Positions 36,243 through 43,666 of a DNA stretch of 64,000 bases are shown here, piece by piece. This DNA is from JAOUEA01 sp963821925. GTDB lineage: Bacteria > Actinomycetota > UBA4738 > HRBIN12. Made by a program: the position numbers and the translations under genes. Every line of letters begins with the position of its first letter. Position 1 is the stretch's first letter. The stretch covers positions 186,001 through 250,000 of the forward strand of contig CAWGFO010000001.1 of assembly GCA_963821925.1 (NCBI GenBank), read 5' to 3'. The notes beneath the pieces are model-generated. The model was not told the DNA's origin, did not search any database, and saw nothing but the letters and a program-made list of their open reading frames with translations.

Positions 36243-37046
36243 TCACGCCAGCTTCGCGGCGATCATCCCGGCGGCGAGGAGCGGCACCGAGATCGAGAGC
36301 AGCCGCAGCGCCGCCTCGGGCGCGTGCCCCAGCGTGCCGGCGTCGATCGGCTCGGCGGTCCCGTCCTCCAGCGCGATCGTCCCCGTGACCCCGGTGACCT
36401 GACGCCGGAGGCGGCGCACCGGGGTGGAGAGCGTGCGCTGCGCGGCGCTGAGCGCGACGCATCCAGCCGCGGCCAGGAAGGCGCCGATGCTCAGCGTGCC
36501 GGTTTGGGCGACGTAGGCAACCACAACCGGGAACCCTCCCCACGCGAGCGCGAACCACAGGTCGGAGTGGAACCAGCCATGGGCAAGCTCGAGGTTGTAA
36601 GCCAACACCAGGAACGCGCCGATCGGCATCAACCCCCAGATCCACGGCGAGGCCGCCATCGCGCCGTGCACCCCGATCGCGAGCGCGCCCGTCAGGCCCA
36701 CGACGGCGAGCCCGATCAGCACACCCTGTGGGATCCGTGTGCGGAGTGGCCGCCCGTTGAGCTCGTCCAGGGCATGGGCCGCGACGCCCATAGCCAGGAA
36801 GAACGCGGCCGTCGTCTCGAGCCACCACCCGACCCGGAGCTCTGGCGCGAGCGCGGCGCCGATCGCGACGTACGAGAGGTGCCACAGGGTGTACGGCGGG
36901 TGGAGCAGCGTCCAGTAGTCGCGCCAACCGCCGGGTGAGAGGGCGTAGAAGGCGGGTCTCGGCGACGTGGCCTCGCTCGGCGATGCCCGGTCCGCCGGTC
37001 GGGCTCGGTCGTCCGACTGAGCCCCGTCGGCCGGCGCGTCACTCAC
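36243..37046 (-). CDS. UbiA-like polytopic membrane protein
   Basis: A 267-residue protein with about eight membrane helices. The segment AHALDELNGRPLRTRI near residue 90 resembles the first Asp-rich motif of UbiA prenyltransferases (NDxxD), and ELAHGWFHSDLWFALAWGGFPV is another conserved region. UbiA enzymes attach a prenyl chain to an aromatic acid in quinone or lipid synthesis. The start GTG at 37046 overlaps the MenG stop (GTGA), which links it to menaquinone methylation. The Asp-rich motif is imperfect, so activity is uncertain; a non-enzymatic member or a different lipid is possible. Confidence 0.55.
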   Translation of the reverse strand: MSDAPADGAQSDDRARPADRASPSEATSPRPAFYALSPGGWRDYWTLLHPPYTLWHLSYVAIGAALAPELRVGWWLETTAAFFLAMGVAAHALDELNGRPLRTRIPQGVLIGLAVVGLTGALAIGVHGAMAASPWIWGLMPIGAFLVLAYNLELAHGWFHSDLWFALAWGGFPVVVAYVAQTGTLSIGAFLAAAGCVALSAAQRTLSTPVRRLRRQVTGVTGTIALEDGTAEPIDAGTLGHAPEAALRLLSISVPLLAAGMIAAKLA

Positions 37047-37753
37047 GCCTTCACCCCCGACCAGACGACGCCGGCGCCGAGCGACATCACGCGGCTGCGG
37101 ACGTTCCGCAGGCCGGCCTCCTGCCACCACCGGGCCTGCTCCGGGAGCGGCGCGCGCTCGACGAACCGCTCGATGCTCGGCCCGAGGAACGCGCCGGTCT
37201 CGCGCCACGCCGGAGACACGGCCGCGCCGATCGAGGGCAGCACGAACCGCGTATACCACCGCCACCCGAGCCTCAGCGCGGGACCGTCGGGCACGTGGAA
37301 CTCGAGCGACGCGAGGGTGCCGCCAGGGCGCAGAACGCGCGCGAGCTCGCGAACGGTCGCCGGAGGATCGTCGACGTAGCGCAAGAGGTAGGTGAACGTC
37401 ACCGCGTCGAAGGTCGCGTCGGGGAACGGCAGCGACTCCGCGCGCCCGAGCACGGGATGGATGCGGGCGTCGAGGCCCGCGGACGCGTTCTGTGTCGCGC
37501 CGACCGAGAGCATCGCCTCGCTGGGATCGAGGGCGATGATGCGCGCGTCGGGGCGGCTGCCTGCGAGCGCGCGGGAGACCAACCCCGTGCCCGCGGCCAC
37601 GTCCAGGATCCTGGGGCCGTGTGCGCCACCGGTCCGCGTCACCATCTCCCGTCGCCAGCGTCCGTCCTGCCCGAGCGACATCACGCCTCCGACCCACGAG
37701 TACTGGGGCGCGATCCCGAGGAAGATCGCCGGCGCCTCGCCGCGGTCGGACAT
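37043..37753 (-). CDS. menG: Demethylmenaquinone methyltransferase (UbiE/MenG family)
   Basis: A 236-residue class I methyltransferase with SAM motif ILDVAAGTGLVSRALA, acidic loop ALDPSEAML and post-motif SLPFPDATFDAV. The N-terminal IAPQYSWVGGVMSLGQDGRWRR matches UbiE/MenG, where SLGxDxRWRR is typical. It methylates demethylmenaquinone to menaquinone. The ATG at 37753 overlaps the HAD stop by one base, and the gene overlaps the downstream UbiA-like start, so three genes are translationally coupled. Confidence 0.83.
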   Translation of the reverse strand: MSDRGEAPAIFLGIAPQYSWVGGVMSLGQDGRWRREMVTRTGGAHGPRILDVAAGTGLVSRALAGSRPDARIIALDPSEAMLSVGATQNASAGLDARIHPVLGRAESLPFPDATFDAVTFTYLLRYVDDPPATVRELARVLRPGGTLASLEFHVPDGPALRLGWRWYTRFVLPSIGAAVSPAWRETGAFLGPSIERFVERAPLPEQARWWQEAGLRNVRSRVMSLGAGVVWSGVKA

Positions 37754-38532
37754 CAGCCGCGGAGCAACGCCGGGAGGTCGGCGAGCGCGTCGATCACGTG
37801 GTCCGGCTCCCCCCGCTCCAGATCGGAGGGCGCGAACTTGCCCGTGCGCACCAACACGCCGGTGAGGCCGAGCGCCTGCGCGCCGAACACGTCGTTCACG
37901 ATGTCGTCGCCGATCATCGCGGCGTGCTCGGGCGGGATGCCGAGCTCGTCCAACACCGCCTCGAAGTAGGCGGGGGCGGGCTTCCCGCAGATCGCCGCCG
38001 TCGCCCCCGTCGCGGTCTCGAGGCCTGCCAGGAACGCGCCGCCGTCCAGCTGCAGCCCCTGCGACGTGCGCCAGTACAGGTTCTTGTGCATCCCCACCAA
38101 GGCGGCCCCGCCCATCACCTGCTGGAACACGCGATTGATCGCCTCGTACGAGAAGGCGTCGCAGGCGCCGCCGAGGACCACGACGTCGGCACGCTCCTCG
38201 GGCCCGACGACCACGACGTCTTCGAGGTCCTCGTACCCGTCGCCGTCGCTGAGGAGCTGGATCTTGGCGCCGGGATGGTGCTCGCGGAGGTAGGAGGCCG
38301 TCGCGACGACCGCGGTCACGATCTCGCCGGGTTCGACGTCGAAGCCGGCGTCACGGAGCGTGGCCGCCATGTCGACCCGGGTGTGGGTCGTGGTGTTCGT
38401 GATCAGTCGGAACGGGATCCCCGCCTGCCGGAGCCAGGCCACCGCGTCGATCGAGCCCGGGATCGGTTCCCACGAGATCGACAGCACCCCGTCGATGTCG
38501 AGCAGCACGCCGTCGATGTGGTCGAGCGCCAT
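37753..38532 (-). CDS. HAD-IIA family phosphatase (LHPP/NagD-like)
   Basis: A 259-residue HAD-superfamily phosphatase with the nucleophile loop LLDIDGVLSISW (DxDG), ITNTT as motif II, a lysine in CGKPAPAYF and the acidic motif MIGDDIVNDVFGAQ. This C2-capped group includes LHPP and NagD-like phosphatases that dephosphorylate small phosphates or phospho-histidine. The ATG at 38532 is used because the preceding frame (to 38646) is non-coding. It probably shares an operon with the MenG gene, but how they relate is unclear. Confidence 0.85.
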   Translation of the reverse strand: MALDHIDGVLLDIDGVLSISWEPIPGSIDAVAWLRQAGIPFRLITNTTTHTRVDMAATLRDAGFDVEPGEIVTAVVATASYLREHHPGAKIQLLSDGDGYEDLEDVVVVGPEERADVVVLGGACDAFSYEAINRVFQQVMGGAALVGMHKNLYWRTSQGLQLDGGAFLAGLETATGATAAICGKPAPAYFEAVLDELGIPPEHAAMIGDDIVNDVFGAQALGLTGVLVRTGKFAPSDLERGEPDHVIDALADLPALLRG

Positions 38533-38581
38533 GTCGGCAGTCTCGCACGGCCCGGCAGAGAGGGGGCCACCGCGGACGGCG

Positions 38582-39442
38582 TCAGAGCCGGATGCCGACC
38601 CGTCGGCGAGCATCGTCCACGTCGCGGGGCTCGATCCCCCGTTCACGCAGCAGGTGGTCCTGGTAGGGGGCGATGTAGCGGAACTTCGGCGGCAGGAGCG
38701 GACGGGCCGCCCGGATCAGCGGGAAGGTCGCCGCCATCGCGGCCTCCTTCATGGGGCCGAACGGCAGGCCGTACATCTCACGGATCCTCGGCGGAAGCGT
38801 GCCGTAGGCGAGCCGTGACACCCCGCGGAGGATCGGGCGCCACTCGGCTTCCTCCGGCGGATCCAGGAAGAGGTCGAGGACCCGCCGGGCGCCGTCGGTG
38901 ACCTGGAGGTCGCCTCTGTCCTCGAAGTCGGCGAGCCACGCGCGGAGCGCCGGGACGGTCGGCGGGATCACCTCTCGAGGCACGAGGCAGAGCTCGGCCG
39001 CGAGCATCTGCTCTTCGTGGAACCGCTGTCGCGCGGCGTCGTCGAGCTTGCCGACCGTGAGGCGCTCGAACAGCAGCGCGGAGTCCACGAGGCAGGCGTG
39101 CACATACAGGAGGAGCTCCGGGTCGAGCGCGTCGTACCGCTTGCCCGTGATCGGGTCGACGCCGTTGATCCGCGTGTGCACCACGTTGATCTTCTCGGCT
39201 GCCGCGTCGGCCTCGGCACGGGTCCCGAAGGTCATCGTGTAGGTCAGGATCAGCGTCCGTTGGAGCCGCTTCCACGGATCCCGCTCGTACATGGCGGTCT
39301 GGTTCGCACCGGCGACGACCAGCGGGTGCGCGGCCTGCATCAGCAGGGCGCGGGCACCGCCGAACAGCACGGTGACCTCCTTGTGAACCTGCCAGCTCAC
39401 GCTGTCGGGCCCGAAGTAGCCGGTATCGCGGGAGGGGCTCAT
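38582..39442 (-). CDS. DUF2236 (MpaB-like) oxygenase-family protein
   Basis: A 286-residue helical protein. Family phrases seen: GGARALLMQAAHPLVVAGANQTAMYERDPWKRLQRT near the start, VHTRINGVDP, YVHACLVDS, and GLPFGPMKEAA later. DUF2236 proteins are heme or diiron proteins related to latex-clearing Lcp and MpaB. Histidines are at the expected places (AHP and VHTRI), suggesting a bound cofactor. Substrate unknown. The ATG at 39442 is preceded by weak ribosome signals. It is upstream of the HAD gene by 50 bases on the same strand. Confidence 0.85.
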   Translation of the reverse strand: MSPSRDTGYFGPDSVSWQVHKEVTVLFGGARALLMQAAHPLVVAGANQTAMYERDPWKRLQRTLILTYTMTFGTRAEADAAAEKINVVHTRINGVDPITGKRYDALDPELLLYVHACLVDSALLFERLTVGKLDDAARQRFHEEQMLAAELCLVPREVIPPTVPALRAWLADFEDRGDLQVTDGARRVLDLFLDPPEEAEWRPILRGVSRLAYGTLPPRIREMYGLPFGPMKEAAMAATFPLIRAARPLLPPKFRYIAPYQDHLLRERGIEPRDVDDARRRVGIRL

Positions 39443-39507
39443 ACCCCGAGGCTACGCATCCGGGTCGCGAGCGCCCCGCCGGGAACCTCTGCGTCCGCCG
39501 CACCGCG

Positions 39508-41190
39508 TCACCGCGTCGCGCGGTGCCGGATCGACGCGCGCTTGCGGATCACGCGCGCCGCGTCGTGCTCGGCCACGACGATGAGCTGGTGCTGCGCGCG
39601 TGTCCCACCCACGCGGAGGTAGGGCGCGATCTCCTCGAGACCGCGGTCCTCGATCTCGGCCAGGATCACGACCGGCCGCTCGAGGCCCTTGAACGAATGC
39701 ACGGTCGACCAGAGGATCGCGCCTTCCTCGGGTCGGTCCGACAGACGGTTGCGACCCAGGTCGCGGCGCGCCCACAGCCGGCTCTTGGACGCACCGCCCG
39801 GCGTCAGCACCACGAGGTCGTCCGGGGTGAGCTGTTCCTCCTCCAGGAGGTTCGTGATCACGACGTCGACGAGCCGCGCGAGCTCGTCTTCGTCGTCGTA
39901 GTCGAGGACCTCCACCGGCAACCCGCGCGGCCCCTTCGCCTCCCCGGCGCCCGGCCCGTCGGCATCGAAGAACACCGAGACGAACCCGTGGATCGAGCTC
40001 GTGTTCCGCAGGTTGTTCGGGAGCGGAGGCAGGATGTCGTCTTCGGTGACCGGGAGGTCTCCACCGCCGTAGAGGTTCTGGCTGTCGTCGCCGAACAGGT
40101 AGAGCGTCCCCTCGTCGGGATCCTTGTGCGTCGCGAGGAGCGCCGGCCACCACCACGCGCGGAAGTCCTGCGACTCGTCGACCACGATCGCGTCGTAGCG
40201 GGGACCGAGCCGGCGCGCAGCCTCCTCCAGCAGGCCCGGGAGGGTCTCCTCGAACCACACGCGGTCGTCGTTCCCGTCCGGCTGGGTGACCTCGAGGCCT
40301 GCCTCGTTGGCGAGCTCCATCGCCAACCCGTGGAAGTGCGCGACGTGGAGGTTCGCCTGGCCCTCGGTCGATGCGACCAGGTGCTCTGCGAGCCGCTTGT
40401 TGAAGCAGGTGAGGAGCGTGCGCTTCCCCGATTCCGCGATGTGGCGTGCCACCCCGATCGCGAGCACGGTCTTGCCTGCGCCCGGTGGGCCGGTGACCGC
40501 CGCACGCCGGCGATGCAATACGTAGGACCTGATGAACGCCTGCTCGTCCGTGAGCTCCACGATCTTCTTGTCCTCCTCGTGGAAGAGGAGCCGGAGCGGC
40601 GTGCGGATCTCGACGCGGTACCCGAGCGCGTCGGCGAGCGCGTGCATCCCGGCCTCACCGAACGTGCGGCCCGGATGCTTCCACGCGCGCATGATCAGGC
40701 GGACGCGCTTCGCGAGGTCGTCCATGTCGCCGCGGTCGATCGCATAGGCGGCGGGAGCGCCCGGATGAGCGTCGTGGTCGTAGACACCGTCGGGGAACGC
40801 GACGCCGTAGCCATACGAGGGACGCCACCGCGACCACCCGGGCCGCGACTCGAGGATCGTGACGAGGGAGTGCATCTCGTCGCGCGCCTGATGGAACGGA
40901 TCCTCCTTCAGCCGATGGATCCCGTCCCGACCCCCCTGGGTCCACGTCCGGCGATCCGGGTCGTACGTGAGGCCCCCGCCCTTCGCCTCGATCACGAGCA
41001 CGCCGTCGTCGGGGTGGGCGATCACGAAGTCCGCCTCGCCCTGGATCGGTGTGGGATCGCCTCCCAGGACCCAGTCCACCGAGTGATACACGACGTACAC
41101 GTCGTCGAGCTGCTCCATGAAGCCCTCGTACAGGCGACGCTCAGCGGTGCTCGTGGTGGGCAGCATCGGGAACGGGACCATCCGCGCCAT
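39508..41190 (-). CDS. NERD nuclease-related domain fused to a UvrD-like SF1 helicase
   Basis: A 560-residue protein. Residues ~10-110 form a NERD domain with GEADFVIAHPDDGVLVIEAKGG, which keeps the D/E/K residues of the PD-(D/E)xK nuclease fold. From residue ~235 it is an SF1 helicase: Walker A TGPPGAGKTVLA, II VDESQDFR, III FGDDSQNLYGG, IV LRNTSSI, then VHSFKGLERPVVI and a Gln/His-rich motif VI. It probably processes DNA ends or branched DNA. NERD-helicases are widespread; some lie near mobile or defence genes, though nothing here marks this one as such. The ATG at 41190 or the one at 41181 starts it. Confidence 0.87.
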   Translation of the reverse strand: MARMVPFPMLPTTSTAERRLYEGFMEQLDDVYVVYHSVDWVLGGDPTPIQGEADFVIAHPDDGVLVIEAKGGGLTYDPDRRTWTQGGRDGIHRLKEDPFHQARDEMHSLVTILESRPGWSRWRPSYGYGVAFPDGVYDHDAHPGAPAAYAIDRGDMDDLAKRVRLIMRAWKHPGRTFGEAGMHALADALGYRVEIRTPLRLLFHEEDKKIVELTDEQAFIRSYVLHRRRAAVTGPPGAGKTVLAIGVARHIAESGKRTLLTCFNKRLAEHLVASTEGQANLHVAHFHGLAMELANEAGLEVTQPDGNDDRVWFEETLPGLLEEAARRLGPRYDAIVVDESQDFRAWWWPALLATHKDPDEGTLYLFGDDSQNLYGGGDLPVTEDDILPPLPNNLRNTSSIHGFVSVFFDADGPGAGEAKGPRGLPVEVLDYDDEDELARLVDVVITNLLEEEQLTPDDLVVLTPGGASKSRLWARRDLGRNRLSDRPEEGAILWSTVHSFKGLERPVVILAEIEDRGLEEIAPYLRVGGTRAQHQLIVVAEHDAARVIRKRASIRHRATR

Positions 41191-41272
41191 GGCGCGAGCC
41201 TAGTGCCTCGCTGGACTTGGACGGACGCGCGTCGGAGAATCCAGGCCCGGCGGTCCGACCGTCGCTTCCCTG

Positions 41273-41932
41273 ATGCTGATCGTGATCCTGATCCTCGTGG
41301 CCGTGGCGGCCGGGTTCGTGGCCGGCGGGAGCTTGCGCGGGTTCGAGCGTGTGCAGATCCATTGGTGGGGTGCGGCGTTCGCGGGCCTGGCGGTGCAGGT
41401 GATCCCGTCGTTCTCGGTCGGTGGCCGAGCGGTTGGCCCGGTCATGCTGGGGTTGTCCTACGCCTTGCTGGCCGCGTTCCTCTGGGTGAACCGACGCCTG
41501 CCCGCCGCCCCGATCATGCTGATCGGGCTGGTGCTCAACCTGCTGGTGGTCGTTCCGAACGGCGGGATGCCGGTCAGCGCCTCGGCGGCCGAAACGTCCG
41601 GAGGGCCGAACGCGCTCCTGTCGCCGATCGACGACGGGAAGCACCATCTGATGACCGACGACGATGTGCTCACGCCCCTGGCCGACGTGATCGCCGTGCC
41701 GTCGCCTATAGGGGCGGTGCTTTCGATCGGCGACCTGTTCCTCTACGTCGGGGTGATGAGCTTCGTGGTGCTGATCATGCTCGGACGGTCTGGCGAGAAT
41801 CCTCGTCCGCCGGCTCGCCGGTTCCAGGGTTACCGGGGGAAGCATCTGCCGCCGGAGCGGCGGCTGCCCCGCCGGTCCCAGGCCCGCTCTCGCCTGCCTG
41901 TTGGAGCAGGGCGAGTGGGAAGCGGACCGTGA
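41273..41932 (+). CDS. DUF5317 family small membrane protein
   Basis: A ~219-residue membrane protein with about five hydrophobic segments (residues ~1-20, ~35-50, ~57-75, ~80-95, ~155-170). Conserved phrases are VPNGGMPVSASA and HHLMTDDDVLTPLADVIAVP, which mark DUF5317. The last ~45 residues are basic, low complexity and overlap the convergent histidine kinase tail for 158 bases, so the true C terminus may be shorter. It starts at ATG 41273, 82 bases after the divergent NERD-helicase start. Function unknown. Confidence 0.75.
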   Translation: MLIVILILVAVAAGFVAGGSLRGFERVQIHWWGAAFAGLAVQVIPSFSVGGRAVGPVMLGLSYALLAAFLWVNRRLPAAPIMLIGLVLNLLVVVPNGGMPVSASAAETSGGPNALLSPIDDGKHHLMTDDDVLTPLADVIAVPSPIGAVLSIGDLFLYVGVMSFVVLIMLGRSGENPRPPARRFQGYRGKHLPPERRLPRRSQARSRLPVGAGRVGSGP

Positions 41933-43308
41933 TCGTCGTGCCCTGACCGGGCTCGCTCTCGACGTCGAGCGAACCGCCACCGACCTGGGCCCGCTCGCGC
42001 ATCATCGCCATGCCGAAGTGTCCCTCGGGTCCCGGGGCCGAGGTGTCGAAGCCAACGCCGTTGTCGGCCAGCTCCAGCTCGATCTGGTCCTCGACTTCAC
42101 GGACCGAGATCCAGACCTCCGTCGCCTGCGCGTGCTTGAGCGCGTTCATGACGCCTTCGCGGGCGATGTGGAATACGAGGAGGGCGATCGGCGCCGGCAG
42201 GTCGATGTCCTGGACGTCGCGGTGGAACGCGATGCCCGAGTCGCGCCCGACCTCGTCGGTGAACGACTCGAGGGAATCGGCGAGACCGCGAGCACCGAGC
42301 GGCGATCGGTGCAGGTCGCGGATCAGGGCGCGGATGCGGTCGGACGTCTCCTGCTTTGATTCGCGGATCTTCTCGAGCTGCTCTCGGACCTCGGGGATGT
42401 CACCCTTCTCGAGGAGCTTGCGTGCGACGTCGACCTGGATCGAGAGGCGGAACAGAACCTGGGCGAGGTCGTCGTGGAGATACCCGGCGATCTGGAGCCG
42501 CTCGTCCGCGCGCTCCTCAGCCATCGTGTTCGAAAGGGCGCGGAGCACCTGCTCGCGTTCCTGAAGCTCCTTGTGAGCCTCCTCGAGAGCCTGCGACCTG
42601 AATGAAGATCTGTCGCGCAAATAGCAGCGGCGCAAGGACCACTGCAACAGACCAGAGGCCGACCTCCTCGTGGAGGAGAGCTTTGCCAGCACCGTGCCCA
42701 CAAGCCCGAGGCCTATGTAGCTGACGATGAACTCCTGACCCCTCGAGAGCTGCTTCACCACCACGCGCGGGGACAGCCGATAGATGAGACTAACGGCAGA
42801 CAGCCACGAGGCTGATGTTGATGACGTAGTCCACGACCGTCGCCAGCAGCGCCGGCGGAACCATCTGCATCAGTGGGTCTTCATAGCTGCCAAGCGCGTG
42901 GAAAGTGGCGCTGGCAGCCAAGACGGCTAGAGCTACTTGGCTCCTGTTGAAGAGCGTCCTGAGCGGATTGATCTCACCCCTGAACTCACGCGGATCGGAA
43001 GAGCCCAGGAACGCCACAAGGGCGGCCGCGCCGGGCGGGTACAGGATCGCTACCGCGGTCAGCAGCGGGAAGCCGAGGCTCGCCTGCACTCCACCCCAAG
43101 CTGGCGCGGGCAGTAGCTCAACGAGAGCAACAATCACGAGCCAGAGGACCAGCTCGTCCAAGGGGAGGCTCTCCCACGTCCTGACGGTGTTCAGGGTGAG
43201 CCCCAAGATGGTCGGGACGACCACAGCGAGGGCAAACCAGGCGGCGAGTGAACCGCTTCTCACCGTAACCAGACGAGGGGCACGTTCTGTCGAGGAAGTG
43301 GAGGACAT
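41775..43308 (-). pseudogene. Membrane histidine kinase HK1, broken by three one-base frameshifts
   Basis: Three frame changes split one 510-residue histidine kinase like HK2 (43667). The first open part (43308 to 42790) holds ~five membrane helices and FNRSQV. One extra base near 42797 leads into a frame ending TVLAK. One base is missing near 42684 (AAA run), giving the HK2-like stretch EEVGLWSVAVVLAPLLFARQIF. One extra base near 42603 restores RSQALEEAHKELQERE. The kinase core (H-box YLHDDLAQVLFRLS, ATP-binding DNGVGF and ERAQ) continues intact to 41775. Whether it is decay or assembly error cannot be decided here. Codons and GC drop upstream of ~42,600. Confidence 0.75.
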
Positions 43309-43321
43309 CGATAACCATCAT

Positions 43322-43465
43322 CCCCCGACGAGTGGCCTCGGGGAAGCAGCCAGCCACCCGATTCCGCACGAGTGGGCTCCCTACGCCGCATGGCGTAGCC
43401 CGATGAGCGGGATTGTCCCCCGAGTGGGTGACCACCGATAGTTGACGCGGGTCCCCCGAGTGGGG
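43322..43465. repeat. Four-copy CCCCCGAGTGGG-like repeat array upstream of the small ORF
   Basis: The motif (C-run)-CGAGTGG(G) occurs at about 43322-43335 (CCCCCGACGAGTGG), 43364-43375 (CCGCACGAGTGGG), 43416-43428 (TCCCCCGAGTGGG) and 43452-43465 (TCCCCCGAGTGGGG). Copies three and four are nearly identical and are rough inverted repeats themselves (CCCC...GGGG). Spacing is about 42, 52 and 36 bases. They lie between the HK1 start (minus) and the small ORF (plus), so they could be binding sites of a shared regulator. Copy four sits in the spacer of the candidate -35 box. Confidence 0.6.
43381..43398. promoter_or_regulatory. Perfect 7-bp inverted repeat in the kinase/small-ORF intergenic region
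   Basis: CTACGCC and GGCGTAG flank GCAT without a mismatch. It is between repeat copies two and three in the divergent control region. Its size suits a dimeric regulator half-site pair. No RNA role is obvious because there is no T-run. Confidence 0.45.
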
Positions 43466-43470
43466 ATGTG
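43442..43470 (+). promoter_or_regulatory. Possible promoter for the 27-codon ORF, overlapping repeat copy 4
   Basis: TTGACG at 43442-43447 and a weak GATGTG at 43465-43470, with a 17-base spacer that contains the repeat copy at 43452-43465. The -10 match is poor, so an activator that binds the repeat would be expected if this promoter is used. It would give a leader of about 45-50 bases before ATG 43525. Confidence 0.35.
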
Positions 43471-43524
43471 TCCACGAACGTAGTGGACTCCAGAAGAGAA
43501 GCTGATGATACAGGGAGGACGCTC

Positions 43525-43608
43525 ATGAAGGTCGCGAAGCGCATTGCCATCGCTCTGGGCTCCCTGCTCGCGGTCATGCTCGCGGGCGGTGCTCACTTCA
43601 AGATCTAA
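43525..43608 (+). CDS. 27-residue signal-peptide-like small protein
   Basis: A tiny ORF that is too short for ordinary ORF calling but has the marks of a gene. AGGGAGG at 43512-43518 is six bases before ATG 43525. The peptide begins with a basic MKVAKR, then a 17-residue hydrophobic core (IAIALGSLLAVMLAGGA) and ends HFKI. It looks like a signal peptide or single membrane helix with a four-residue tail. A strong terminator hairpin follows 22 bases after the stop, and no plus-strand gene lies downstream until 45241, so it is not a leader peptide. It sits between two related histidine kinases. Function unknown; a secreted signal or membrane micropeptide is possible. Confidence 0.5.
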   Translation: MKVAKRIAIALGSLLAVMLAGGAHFKI

Positions 43609-43629
43609 AGTTCCAGGCGTTCGAAGAAG

Positions 43630-43658
43630 GGCTCGGGGACTCCCCGGGCCTTTCTTGT
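43630..43658 (+). terminator. Rho-independent terminator, possibly bidirectional
   Basis: A 9-bp GC-rich stem (one T-G pair) with an ACT loop spans 43630-43650 and is followed by TTTCTTGT. It ends the small-ORF transcript. Read on the other strand the hairpin is preceded by AAGAA and followed by TTCTTC, so it could also terminate HK2 (stop at 43667). Confidence 0.75.
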
Positions 43659-43666
43659 GCTCTTCG

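Noticed and set aside
43525..43650. Leader peptide and attenuator
   Set aside because: There is no plus-strand gene after the terminator until 45241, and HK2 is on the opposite strand.
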